NCBI GenBank assembly: GCA_963750995.1
Contig: CAVVST010000002.1
Span: 992,001 to 1,056,000, forward strand
DNA from: CAVVST01 sp963750995
GTDB lineage: Bacteria > Acidobacteriota > Vicinamibacteria > Vicinamibacterales > UBA2999
DNA: 64,000 bases
Reading direction: 5' to 3'
Notes under the pieces: generated by a model
The model's database searches: none
The model's input: the letters and a program-made list of their open reading frames with translations, nothing else
Told to the model about the DNA's origin: nothing
Translations under genes and position numbers: made by a program
Shown: one piece after another, positions 18,210-26,780 of the stretch
How the letters are laid out: every line of letters starts with the position of its first letter
Numbering within the stretch: position 1 is the stretch's first letter

Positions 18210-18225
18210 CGGAATTCGCACCGCC

Positions 18226-19044
18226 TCAGAACTTCCCGTTAATCTCTGGAAACGGCACGGCGCGGCCCAGCTCCGCGAACGTGCCGCGTTCGGCCATTTC
18301 TGTCGCCGCCTGAAGAAATCCGGTCCAGGCCGCGCGCGCCAGCGCGCCGCCGACGCTGATGCGGCGGACACCAATCCGCGCCAGTTCCTCCACCGTCGCG
18401 ATGTCGCTGCCGATCAACGCATTCACCGGCTTCGGCGCCACCGCCTGCACGACCGCTGTGATCTCGGCCACGGTGCGAAGACCGGGCGCGTACAGGCATT
18501 CCGCGCCCGCGGCGGCGTAGGCCTCGAGGCGGCGAATGGTCTCGGCGAGGTCGGGCCGTCCCACGAGAAAGCCCTCGGATCGTCCCGTGAGCAGAACGCC
18601 GGTAGCGGTCTTGTCGAGGGCCTCGCGCGCCGCCTGTATTCGTTCGACCGCCAGGGAGAGATCAAAGAGCGGCTTTGCCGGATCGCCGGTGGAGTCTTCG
18701 ATCGACAGGCCCGCGATGCCGGTGTCTGCGGCCGCGGTGACATTGGCCGCCACCTCCACCGGCGCCACCGCGAAGCCTTTCTCGAAGTCGGCGTTCACCG
18801 GAACAGGAACCGCCGCGGTCATGTCGCGGAGGTGCGCCAGTTTCTGATCGAGCGTAATGGCGTGGTCGCGGAGCCCCAGCGTCCACGCCAGGCCGCAGCT
18901 CGTCGTTGCCACCGCCTTGAAGCCAAGCTGCACGCAGTACTCTGGCGCTGCCCAGCGTCCCAGGGATTGGGAATGACGAAGCAGCCGTCTTTGTGCAAGT
19001 TCGCGAAACCGGTCGATGACCGCGGATGTCCCCGGGGGCGTCAT
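18226..19044 (-). CDS. Isocitrate lyase / PEP phosphonomutase family protein, locally frame-broken
   Basis: About 270-residue PEP-mutase/isocitrate-lyase-like barrel. The start at 19044 has a strong AGGAGGAG site. After MTPPGTSAVIDRFREL the expected HKDGCFVIPNPWDAG and SARVL segments are in other frames. The original frame returns at QLGFKAVATTS, so there are three single-base changes between about 18935 and 19005. Downstream the family signature is intact: VPVNADFEKGFA, GIAGLSIEDSTG, LYAPGLRTVAEI and VRRISVGGALARAAW. The KKCGH cysteine loop of true isocitrate lyase is not seen, so a lyase or hydrolase of unknown oxaloacetate-type substrate is likelier. The start overlaps the previous stop as ATGA. 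Confidence 0.8.
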   Translation of the reverse strand: MTPPGTSAVIDRFRELAQRRLLRHSQSLGRWAAPEYCVQLGFKAVATTSCGLAWTLGLRDHAITLDQKLAHLRDMTAAVPVPVNADFEKGFAVAPVEVAANVTAAADTGIAGLSIEDSTGDPAKPLFDLSLAVERIQAAREALDKTATGVLLTGRSEGFLVGRPDLAETIRRLEAYAAAGAECLYAPGLRTVAEITAVVQAVAPKPVNALIGSDIATVEELARIGVRRISVGGALARAAWTGFLQAATEMAERGTFAELGRAVPFPEINGKF

Positions 19045-19731
19045 GCACTCCTCCTCACCGGGCCTGCCCCGGCCGGCCACAAGTAGCGAAACACCAGAAC
19101 GTGCCCAGCGAGCGCGAGCTGTACCGAGGAACGAGGGCAGCCAGACGTAGGGCATAAGACTCGGTAACAGGTTCGCCGGGCCGTCGGCAAACTGCCGGAA
19201 CGGCACTGGCGTCGACAACACCGCGATCGTCACGATGTTCGCGAGCAGCGCGAGGCCCAGGACGTTCCAGGCAAACACGAGCCCACGCGATCGCCCGCCG
19301 CGCGCGAGCCACATGCCCAGCGCCGCGGCGGTCAGACCGCTGACGATGTCGAAGTTCCGTCCCGCATACGTCATCTGTACTGGGATCACACCTTCCTGAT
19401 ACAGCCGGTGCAGCAGCCACTCGACCGGTATCCGGAATGCCTGGAAACCCACCAGCGCTGGCAGCCCGATCCAGGCCGCCACACGGCGTCCAATCGGAGA
19501 CATCGTCATCGTCAGCGTGACGACCGTGAGCGCGAGCACCATCACGAGCGCCGGCGCCGGCAATGGGTTGTAGCGATCGAGCATCCCGCGCCACGCGAGG
19601 ACACCCGGGATCACCAGGTAGGCCAGGCCGATGCCGATGAGGACGACCGGCCCAGCTCCAGCCTGGCGCAGTCGATGGAAAACGATCACTGCCACCACCA
19701 CTACCAGCGCGACGAACAGCGACGCGGTCAT
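19041..19731 (-). CDS. Multi-pass membrane protein of unknown function, one frameshift near its end
   Basis: About 229 residues with roughly seven hydrophobic segments: SLFVALVVVVAVIVF; VVLIGIGLAYLVIPGVLAW; LVMVLALTVVTLTMTM; AAWIGLPALVGFQAF; VFAWNVLGLALLANIVTIAV and others. I do not recognise the family. The C-terminal helix (VQLALAGHVLVFRYLW) is in a different frame after PYVWLPSFL, so one base is missing or added near 19118. Both ends are ATGA overlaps, with the methyltransferase upstream and the PEP-mutase-like gene downstream. The three genes therefore form one operon. Function unknown. Confidence 0.72.
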
Positions 19732-20321
19732 AGCCTGGGCAGGAATCGGTGCGTGCGGAGCATGTATGCCTGGTACGCGCCGCCGAACCGGGCCAGCAGT
19801 TCTGCCTCCTCGATGCGTGTGCGGATGGCCAGCAGCGTAAACACCACCACACCGCCGCCGAGCAGGAACCAGTTTGCCGCCGCCAGCGCATTGCCCAGCA
19901 TCGCCAGGGCGGCGGCGACATAGAACGGGTGGCGGACCCAGCGGTACGGACCGGTCGTGACAAGAGTATGTTCGCGCCTGGTGACGACGGTGTCGGTGAG
20001 GTTCTTCCCGAGGTTGCGGAACGTCCACACGAACAGCATGCCGCCGAGCATGGCGATGCCGACGCCGAGCCACCGCAGCCATACGGGAAGCGGCATCGAC
20101 GACCACGCCATCCGCGCCGGATTGACCATGTAGGTGAACAGGCCCACCATGACCGCGATGCCAATCGGCCGCAGCGTGAAGAGGATGAAAGGCCCTTCCT
20201 TCCAGCGGTCCAGCTTCTCGTTGACCGAATGCGCCTTGAGCCGGTGGTAGATCGCGACGGGAAAGACGATGAGGGCGCCGGCGATGAGGATGAGCCTGAA
20301 GGTCTGGTCGGCGGCGTTCAT
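19728..20321 (-). CDS. Isoprenylcysteine carboxyl methyltransferase (ICMT) family membrane protein
   Basis: A 197-residue polytopic protein with the ICMT/phospholipid-methyltransferase signature. LVTTGPYRWVRHPFYVAAAL is the SAM-binding loop with the membrane helix after it, and RTRIEEAELLARFGGAYQAY is the C-terminal conserved block. About five membrane segments are visible. Bacterial members methylate small or isoprenoid-like substrates; the target here is unknown. The stop overlaps the next gene as ATGA. Confidence 0.85.
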   Translation of the reverse strand: MNAADQTFRLILIAGALIVFPVAIYHRLKAHSVNEKLDRWKEGPFILFTLRPIGIAVMVGLFTYMVNPARMAWSSMPLPVWLRWLGVGIAMLGGMLFVWTFRNLGKNLTDTVVTRREHTLVTTGPYRWVRHPFYVAAALAMLGNALAAANWFLLGGGVVVFTLLAIRTRIEEAELLARFGGAYQAYMLRTHRFLPRL

Positions 20322-20334
20322 CTCATGCCGACGA

Positions 20335-20937
20335 TCATCGGCGAATGGGTGAGGAGGTCGAACGGCCGTCGGTCTGCAGGTCGGCCTTCGAATCCGCCTC
20401 GGTCTTGTGCGGCGTGATCTTGTCGGGATCGATGCGCACCATCAGATACGTGATGTGGTCGTCGATCTTGGTGAACTGGTGGCCGGTGCCGGCGGGAATG
20501 ATCACCGCGTCGCCCGCCTTGAGCTGGTACGTCACCCCGTTGCGGATGGCGGCAGCGTTGTTGCCCGGTCCGTTCAACAACCGCACCGTGTTCTCGGTTG
20601 CGGGGCGCCGCTCCTTGCCGACGAGATCCGGGCCGAGCACGAGCGTGCCCGATCCGTCGATCACGTGGTAGACCTCGCTCACCAGGTCGTGCTCGGCGAC
20701 GGTCGCCTTCGGGTTGTCGATGCGGCCGCGGTAGACCACGGCGACGCCGACGTTCGCCTTGCCGATGTCCACCTGCCGAATCTGCTGGTCGGTGAGCTGG
20801 TTGGCAATCCCGCGCTTCACGTACACCTGGATCTCGCTGTTTGGAATGTAGGTGCCGGGGCACATGTTGCAGCTCGGCGCCGGATCCTGCGCCTGTGCGG
20901 AGAGCATCAGCAGCGCGAGCACGAAAGCAGCCTTCAT
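20335..20937 (-). CDS. Exported cupin-domain protein
   Basis: A 200-residue protein with a short signal peptide (MKAAFVLALLMLSAQAQ) and AGGAGG six bases before the ATG. The cupin barrel shows SEVYHVIDGSGTLVLGPDL and GDAVIIPAGTGHQFTKIDDH, i.e. both cupin motifs with their metal ligands. An N-terminal CNMC pair after the signal might form a disulfide. It is preceded by the small c-type cytochrome gene and followed by the methyltransferase operon, all on the minus strand. Function beyond metal binding is not assigned. Confidence 0.83.
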   Translation of the reverse strand: MKAAFVLALLMLSAQAQDPAPSCNMCPGTYIPNSEIQVYVKRGIANQLTDQQIRQVDIGKANVGVAVVYRGRIDNPKATVAEHDLVSEVYHVIDGSGTLVLGPDLVGKERRPATENTVRLLNGPGNNAAAIRNGVTYQLKAGDAVIIPAGTGHQFTKIDDHITYLMVRIDPDKITPHKTEADSKADLQTDGRSTSSPIRR

Positions 20938-20977
20938 GTCGGCCTCCTGCGAAGAGGGGTTATCGGGCGCCCCGTAT

Positions 20978-21380
20978 TCAGTCGGAGATCAGACGGAATT
21001 CGGGGTCGTCCTGGATGCCCAGTGCTTGCCGCCCGGATGGAACAGTTTGCTGCCGGCTTCATTGCCGAGCGGCATCAGCAGCAGCATGCTCGACTGCGGG
21101 TTGCCGGGAACGACCACGCGGCGGATGGCTTCGAAGTTCTTTCGTGACTGCTCTTCGTCCCATGCGTCCCGCCCCGGCGAGAGTTGCTGGAACACCAGCG
21201 GAGTGCCCTGCGAGTGACAGACGTAGCAGCGCGCCAGGCCGGTCGTTTCTTCAGGAATACGGGCTGGACCCGCGTCCGGAAGACCTCGAAGTCGAGTGCG
21301 GGCGCGCCGGCCGGCTGCTGGGCGTCGATCGGCGATGGCACCAGCACAACCGCGAGCAGCAGAAGGATGAATGCACCCAT
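20978..21380 (-). CDS. Small periplasmic c-type cytochrome, frame-broken
   Basis: Signal peptide (MGAFILLLLAVVLVPSPIDAQQ) then DFEVFRTRVQPVFLKK in one frame. After a break near 21255 it continues as GLARCYVCHSQG with the haem-binding CxxCH, then FEAIRRVVVPGNPQSSMLLLMPL. A second break near 21005 leads to GIQDDPEFRLISD and TGA at 20978. The pattern resembles the short planctomycete/acidobacterial cytochrome C domain, which usually ends ISDWIRxGA. Here TGA stands where Trp is expected and the next stop is TAA at 20960. Whether this is an error or a real premature stop cannot be told. Confidence 0.65.
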
Positions 21381-21424
21381 CGGGAATGCTTATAGCGCTT
21401 TGCCGCACCCTCGTCAACGAGGCG

Positions 21425-21533
21425 GGTGGGGTCCAACTCGTTCTTGGTCATCGATGCGGCGTCGAGAAAAGAAGTCGCCCGCATCCCGGTCGGCCAGGTG
21501 CCGAAGCGCAACATCACCGCCGTCTGGCCGTAG
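21425..21533 (+). pseudogene. Remnant C-terminus of a YncE-like beta-propeller
   Basis: On the plus strand about 35 codons read SNSFLVIDAASRKEVARIPV then GQVPKRNITAVWP and a TAG at 21531. This is the typical last blade of YVTN/YncE-type propeller proteins. No start or upstream blades exist, because the divergent cytochrome gene begins at 21380. It is therefore a truncated remnant or an unlucky resemblance. Confidence 0.4.
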
Positions 21534-21545
21534 CCCGCGGCGCCG

Positions 21546-23162
21546 TCAGGCGTCGAGCGTCGCCAGGAATTTCGGCGCCTGGCGCTGCTTCGTCGCCTGC
21601 TCGAAGCCGTAGGCGATGCGGAACAGCGTCGGCTCGGTCCACGCGCGCCCGAAAAACGAGAGCCCGACCGGCAATCCCATCACATGGCCGGCGGGCAGGG
21701 TGATGTTGGGATAACCGGCAATCGCCGCGGGCGTCGAACTGCCGCCGCCGAAGTGGTCGCCGTTGACCAGGTCGATCGTCCAGGCCGGGCCTCCAGTGGG
21801 GGCGACGAGCGCATCGAGACGCTGCGCGCGCATGACCGCGTCGATCCCGTTTTCACGCGCGGCACGCCTGATCATCTCCAGGTTCCGCAGATACACGGCG
21901 TCGGTCAGCGGCCCCTTCCCCTGCGCCTCGACGAACAGTTCCTGGCCGAAGTACGGCATCTCGCGGTCGCGATGTTCATCATTGAAGCGAATGACGTCTT
22001 CCAGGGAACGAACCGGGATGCCGGCGCCAAGTCCTGAGAGGTAGGCATTCAAATCGGTCTTCAACTCGTACAACAGGACCGTGAGTTCAAGGGCGTCGAC
22101 TGTCGGCGGCAACGCGAAATCGACTGGATCGATCAGCACCGCGCCCTGTTTTCGCATCGCGTCGAGCGCGGTCTCGAACACGCGTTCAACGGCACCGTGA
22201 TACGTGAAGAAGCTGCGGGCGACGCCGATGCGCGCGCCGCGGAGTCCATCGGCATCGAGGAACGTGGTGTAGTCGTGCGTCTCCCGGCCCGGGTACTGGC
22301 TCGCCGGGTCGCGGGGATCGGCGGCCGCCAGGACGCTCAGGACGATTGCCGCGTCGCGCACCGTGCGCGTCATCGGGCCCGCCGTGTCCTGGCTGTGCGA
22401 GATCGGAATGATGCCGGCGCGGCTGACAAGACCGACCGTCGGTTTGACGCCGACGATCCCGTTCGCCGACGAAGGACAGACAATCGAGCCGTCCGTCTCG
22501 GTACCAATCGCTACCGCTGCCAGGTTCGCCGCGACCGCCGCAGCCGATCCCGAGCTGGAGCCGCAGGGATTGCGATCGAGCACGTACGGATTGCGGCACT
22601 GCCCGCCCCGCGCGCTCCACCCACTCGACGAACGCGTCGAGCGGATGTTGGCCCACTCGCTCATGTTCGCCTTGCCGAGCAGGATGGCGCCGGCGTCTCT
22701 CAGCCGGCCGGCCACGGAGGAGTCCCGCGCCGGCACCGATCCCACCAGCGCCAGCGAACCGGCGGTCGTCGTCATGCGATCGGCGGTGTCGATATTGTCT
22801 TTGAGCAGCACCGGGATCCCGTGCAGCGCGCTGCGCACGCCGCTCCCCTCCCGGCGCTCGCGATCCAGCCGGTCGGCAATCGCCGGCGCCTCGGGGTTGA
22901 CCTCGATGAACGAGTGCAGCGCCGGTCCCTGTCGATCGAGGCTTTCCACGCGGCCCAGGTAGGCGTCCACGATCGAGCGGGCCGTGAACCGGCCGTCCAT
23001 CATGCCGGCCTGCAACCCGGCGATGGTCAGTTCGTCGAGCTCGAATGGCGCGGGCGCCGGCGCCCCGGGCGAGGTGGCGTCTGGACGTCTGCAGGCCGCG
23101 ACGCTCACGAATGCGAAGCCGCCACCCGCCGCCGTTGCCTTCAGAAAATCACGACGATCCAT
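21546..23162 (-). CDS. Amidase-signature family hydrolase, exported
   Basis: A 538-residue amidase with an N-terminal twin-arginine pattern (MDRRDFLKATAAGGGFAFVS) and a possible lipobox (SVAAC). The amidase triad is present: Lys121 in LLKDNID, the cis-Ser in the CGSSSGSAAAVAAN loop (residues 200-212) and the nucleophile Ser226 in TETDGSIVCPSSANG. The family hydrolyses amides of varied size; GatA function is unlikely because it is exported and no gatB or gatC lies nearby. It could release ammonia from extracellular amides. The frame is intact. Confidence 0.88.
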   Translation of the reverse strand: MDRRDFLKATAAGGGFAFVSVAACRRPDATSPGAPAPAPFELDELTIAGLQAGMMDGRFTARSIVDAYLGRVESLDRQGPALHSFIEVNPEAPAIADRLDRERREGSGVRSALHGIPVLLKDNIDTADRMTTTAGSLALVGSVPARDSSVAGRLRDAGAILLGKANMSEWANIRSTRSSSGWSARGGQCRNPYVLDRNPCGSSSGSAAAVAANLAAVAIGTETDGSIVCPSSANGIVGVKPTVGLVSRAGIIPISHSQDTAGPMTRTVRDAAIVLSVLAAADPRDPASQYPGRETHDYTTFLDADGLRGARIGVARSFFTYHGAVERVFETALDAMRKQGAVLIDPVDFALPPTVDALELTVLLYELKTDLNAYLSGLGAGIPVRSLEDVIRFNDEHRDREMPYFGQELFVEAQGKGPLTDAVYLRNLEMIRRAARENGIDAVMRAQRLDALVAPTGGPAWTIDLVNGDHFGGGSSTPAAIAGYPNITLPAGHVMGLPVGLSFFGRAWTEPTLFRIAYGFEQATKQRQAPKFLATLDA

Positions 23163-23188
23163 CAGGCTGTGCGTGGTTCAGCGCTCGT

Positions 23189-23638
23189 CTACCGTGGCGT
23201 CACTCGCGTGCTCTGGCTCGACACGCACTGCCACCGCCCGTCGCGCACGATCCAGACGTCGGTATACCGAAGCGCCATTTCCGATCGCTGCCCCTGTTTG
23301 ATGCCGACGAGCCGCAGCGTAAACCAGACGACCGCGGCGTCGCGGTAAACGCGCACGGCGAAATCTTCCTGGACAGCGGACTCCACCTGCTGATCGAACG
23401 CGGTGACCAGTGCCAGCTCGGTCGCCTTGTCGCCGATCCGCCCATCGTCGTAGGTCGCGGTGAACTCCTCCGCGAGAAGCTTTTCGATGAACGCGACGTC
23501 CTTGCGATAGAAGGCCTCGTTCCAGCCTCGTTCCAGGCCGACGAGGACGTCCTGATCCGATTGAACCCGCTGCGCCCCGACCGTCGTTATCGCGACAGCG
23601 AAGGCGACGACGCAATACAGCACGTGACGTGATGGCAT
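23189..23638 (-). CDS. DUF4440 / SnoaL-like protein, exported
   Basis: A 149-residue NTF2-like fold protein with a signal peptide (VLYCVVAFAVAITTVGAQ). Family features are GLERGWNEAFYRKDVAFIEKLL, FTATYDDGRIGDK and the C-terminal YTDVWIVRDGRWQCVSSQS. NTF2-like domains bind small ligands or act as simple enzymes; function unknown. The start at 23638 is chosen because it opens the signal peptide. A longer in-frame reading that joins it to the upstream epimerase is an artefact of a frameshift in that gene. Confidence 0.8.
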   Translation of the reverse strand: MPSRHVLYCVVAFAVAITTVGAQRVQSDQDVLVGLERGWNEAFYRKDVAFIEKLLAEEFTATYDDGRIGDKATELALVTAFDQQVESAVQEDFAVRVYRDAAVVWFTLRLVGIKQGQRSEMALRYTDVWIVRDGRWQCVSSQSTRVTPR

Positions 23639-23712
23639 CGAAACGTCCCTCACTGGTCCAGACCGCTTGGCGGCGTCAGGATGGTAGCACCGCTGGGTCC
23701 GGCCCGAGCGGG

Positions 23713-24385
23713 TCAGGCCGCTCCGGCCAGGTGATTGATATCGCGCGTCGTCACGATCGGTTTCGTGAATCCCATGAGCCCGAGCTGAATCAGCGCGCGT
23801 CCGAGCGCCGACGTCGTCGTGGCCACTCCAGGCAGGAGCGTCCGAATCACCGGCGAGATCGGCGCGACGGCGGTGTAGAACGCCTGGTACCACGCCGTCT
23901 TCGATCGCACGCCGTTGACCGGCTGAATGAAGCCGGGGCGGAGTAACGTAGGCCCGTGGAAACCCCATGGCCAGCAACGCATTCTCGGTGCGGCCTTTGA
24001 CGCGCGCCCACATCGTCCGGCCCTTCTCCGTCGAATCCGCTCCCGCCCCGGAGATGTAACAGAACGTGCCCGCCGGATTGGCGGCAAGGTAGGCGCGTGC
24101 CGCGACGAGGGTGATGTCGTAGGTCATGCGGGAGTAGGTCGCCTCGTCGAGGCCGACCGCCGTCACACCCACGCAATAGAAACACGCATCGTGCCCGGAC
24201 AGGCGCTCGCCAAGCGGCCGGAGATCGAAGAAGTCCTGGTGGAGGATCTCGGTCAGCTTCGGATGCGATGCGCCGGTCAGCGACCGGCTGATCGAGGTCA
24301 CCGCCGTGACCCGTGAATCGGCGAGACATTCGATCAGCGTCCCCCCGCCGATCATGCCGGTGGACCCGAACAGCACGACTCGCAT
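23713..24385 (-). CDS. NAD(P)-binding epimerase-like protein, one frameshift
   Basis: Short atypical SDR of about 224 residues. The Rossmann motif is at the very N-terminus (MRVVLFGSTGMIGGGTLIE), followed by CFYCVGVTAVGLDEATY and FCYISGAGADSTEKG. After LLAMGF near 23960 the frame changes to PTLLRPGFIQPVNGVRSK and ends at 23713. These proteins resemble NAD(P)H-binding, oxidoreductase-like HTATIP2-type members with a GxxGxxG site but no proven substrate. One base-level error restores a full-length product. Confidence 0.78.
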
Positions 24386-24444
24386 TGGGGCCGAAGTATA
24401 ACTGCCCGTCACTCGCTCCGAAATCGTCCCCACCCGCCGATTCG

Positions 24445-24926
24445 ATGTCACACCTCAAACTGACCATCGCCACCGACTACGACCACTTCCGCGACTTCCG
24501 GTTCGGCCTCGTCAAGGCAGAGGGGATCGACACCACCTGGCTGACTCACGGTCATCACGAGTGTTTCGCCCGGGCCTGCTTCCTGGAAGGTCATCCCGAC
24601 GTCGTCCGCCTGTTCCCCGATTACGTCGAGATGGAGGAGCAGTACTTCGCGCGCAACCTCTACAACGCGTTCCTCGAATCGAAGCGCCGGTCGCTCGATC
24701 GCATCCTCGACGCCGCGGTCTCGCGGTATCCGTACCGTGGCTCGCCGCCTACGCCCGCAGGATGCGGGACGTGGTCGGGGGCAATCTTTTCCCGTATGGC
24801 ATCGAGGAAAACCGGCCGACGTGGGAGCAGATGGCGCTGTACGCGCTGCAGCAGGGCATCGCCCACCGGCTGGTGACGCCGGAGGAGATGTTCCCGCGCG
24901 GCATCATGACCAGGGTCGTGATCTGA
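24445..24926 (+). pseudogene. Internally deleted ABC substrate-binding / 4,5-dihydroxyphthalate decarboxylase-like gene
   Basis: The start MSHLKLTIATDYDHF with VKAEGIDTTWL matches the N-terminus of the roughly 330-residue periplasmic-binding-like family of 4,5-dihydroxyphthalate decarboxylases. Next comes GHPDVVRLFPDYVEMEEQYF, which belongs about 170 residues further on, and then LYNAFLESKRRSLDR, which skips another 30 or so. A frame change near 24735 leads to the normal C-terminus (NLFPYGIEENRPTWEQM to GIMTRVVI). Only about 160 residues remain, so this is a deletion derivative and not just a sequencing slip. Confidence 0.65.
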
Positions 24927-24956
24927 GCGCCGCGCAGATCGCTGCGGCGATCGACT

Positions 24957-26271
24957 CTAGAAGCGCTGTTTGATCCACGCCGCCGCGTAGTCGTAGAAAT
25001 TCTTTACCGTGTTCGAGTACTGCCCGGGCACGGTTTCACACGGACCGCACGGCGTCTGACCGTGTTCGGCGCCCTCGATGACGACAAAGTCCTTGTCGGG
25101 GCTTGCCGCCACCTCATAGTGAATCTCGTTGTCGCGGATGAAATAGTGCGCGCCCATCGCCGCAACCAGCAGCGGCACGCGGATGCGCGGCAGGTTGCAG
25201 GGAGGAGAATTGTTGCTCGAGCAGTGCTCGATGCCGTCCATCGAGTCGGTGGACCGGATGGCGTTCGCGCTGAGGAAGGACTTGATGGTCAGAAACTGCG
25301 TGCCGCTCTCGAAGGTGAGATTCTCGGCGGCAAGCTGCGGCGAGGCGCGACGGACACTCTCCACGATTTGCGTGACGACGGTTCCGTCGTTCTTGAGGAG
25401 CTTCCGCGGTTTCGCCGTGGCGTGATGCACGCTGGGGTCCAGCTGCATCAGCCGGCCTCCTACCCCGCGCGGCACGACGAACGCGTCATCGTCCGGGTAC
25501 AGGTAGGCCCCCTTCTTCATTCGCGCCTGGCGGTCGAGCGCCAGGTTGATCAACCTGTTCATCCGATCGGCCTGCGCCTTGAAGTATCGCGTCTTGAATT
25601 CGTCTGAGTAGGTCGAGGGCCCATTCGGCTTGTACCCATTCGCCGGGCTGAAGGGATTGAGCGCCGGATCGAGTTGATCGGGACGCTGCTTCATTCGTGA
25701 CCGCACCGTTGAGGCTCCTCAGCGCGTTCACCGGGTTTCCGGGGTGGGCATCAACCAGGATCAGGCCGTCCGCCGGTGGGAGTCCGGCAAGCTCGTTCCC
25801 GCACTGCACCAGTTTGCCAGGCCCCTGGCACACCGAGACACCGGTCTCGGCCACACTCTGATACAGCGTCATCGTCGCGCCGCCGCCGCTCCAGCCCCAG
25901 AGCACGATCCGGGTGATCCCCGGCTGGCTCTTGAGAAACTGCACCCCGGCGCGGACATCCAGCGGGATGGTTTCGAACCGCACCAGCGCCTCGTTGTTAT
26001 CCGACCTCGGGTTCATGCACAGAACGGCGAACCCGCGCCTGGACAGCTCGGTACACGCCAGCGCGGTCATGAAGTTCGACGTCCGGTGCATGACGACGAT
26101 ACCGACGTGGGGCGCCGGGAGCGGGGCGTCTGGCATGTAGAGCGCGCCCTTGACCGAAGCGGGCACTCCCGCGAATCGCACGTATCGCGGGTTGCTCTGC
26201 GCGGACGCCAGGCCCGCAACGCAGATCACGCCCACGCACGCGATCAGTGCACGGTGCTTGAAGTTCATCAT
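24957..26271 (-). CDS. Exported alpha/beta hydrolase, one frameshift
   Basis: About 437 residues. A signal peptide starts at 26271 (FKHRALIACVGVICVAGLASAQ). The hydrolase core includes HVGIVVMHRTSNFM, GFAVLCMNPRSDN and the nucleophile elbow IVLWGWSGGGATM. After LRSLNGAVTNEA near 25700 the frame changes to QRPDQLDPALNPFSPANGYK. The C-terminal half supplies the acid (RIRVPLLVAAMGAHYFIRDNE) and the histidine (VVIEGAEHGQTPC). Substrate unknown. In the sequence as given no stop separates it from the preceding SnoaL-like reading frame, although the internal signal peptide argues for two proteins. Confidence 0.75.
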
Positions 26272-26694
26272 CTGATGCCCCATCTCGGTGTCGTCGCGGC
26301 TGACTATCAGACGTGCGATTTTCCACGGCCCTGGACCAATTCGCCTGAGTAGCCAGAGGTACTTGCCGGTCACATGCGTGCGTTCGCCGCCAGCTCTCGC
26401 CGACACGTCAATCGAGAACGTTCCCCGGTCAAAAGCGATGTCGCCGACGACGACGATTTCCGTGCTGACGTAAGTGACCCGACGGGCGAATTCTATTAGA
26501 AGCGAACTCATGATTTCCTGGACAAAGCGCGCACACGCCGCCTTGCCCTCCTGGGCCGGAAAGTCAGGCACCATCAAGACCGCGTCGTCGGTCAGGAGTT
26601 CCGCCAGGGCTGCCGTGTCGCCGCTGTTCTCGGCGGCTTCGAGCGCCTGCCGGACAGCCGCCACCGCGCTGACGTCCAGCTGGGCATTGGTCAT
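26272..26694 (-). CDS. SnoaL-like / SgcJ-EcaC family protein (3' end uncertain)
   Basis: Begins MTNAQLDVSAVAAVRQALEA and runs about 141 codons as an NTF2-like fold: NSGDTAALAELLTDDAVLMV, FDRGTFSIDVSARA and YLWLLRRIGPGPWKIARLIV. It then reads through SRDDTEMGHQ straight into the signal peptide of the alpha/beta hydrolase with no stop. A lost stop or missing base between about 26272 and 26300 is likely. It has no signal peptide itself. Ligand or reaction unknown. Confidence 0.72.
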
Positions 26695-26716
26695 GACCGA
26701 TCGCGTCTAACGCCAC

Positions 26717-26780
26717 ATCTACGAATTGACGAATTTGATCGAAGCAATCCGTCAATTCGTAGATTCGTAAATCCGTCACT
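26717..26780. repeat. AATTGACG-type inverted repeat (family A, copy 2)
   Basis: CTACGAATTGACGAATTTGA on the left faces AATCCGTCAATTCGTAGATT and CGTAAATCCGTC on the right, around a short GC-richer centre. It lies between the SnoaL-like start and the MFS stop and contributes the stop region of the MFS gene on the minus strand. Confidence 0.8.

Noticed and set aside
18226..20106. 626-residue frame joining a membrane protein and the PEP-mutase-like protein
   Set aside because: The junction is a frame break near 19118. The second gene has its own strong ribosome site and ATGA start at 19044.
23189..24451. 420-residue frame joining the epimerase and the DUF4440 protein
   Set aside because: The second half begins with a complete signal peptide at 23638 and the epimerase continues in another frame to 23713.
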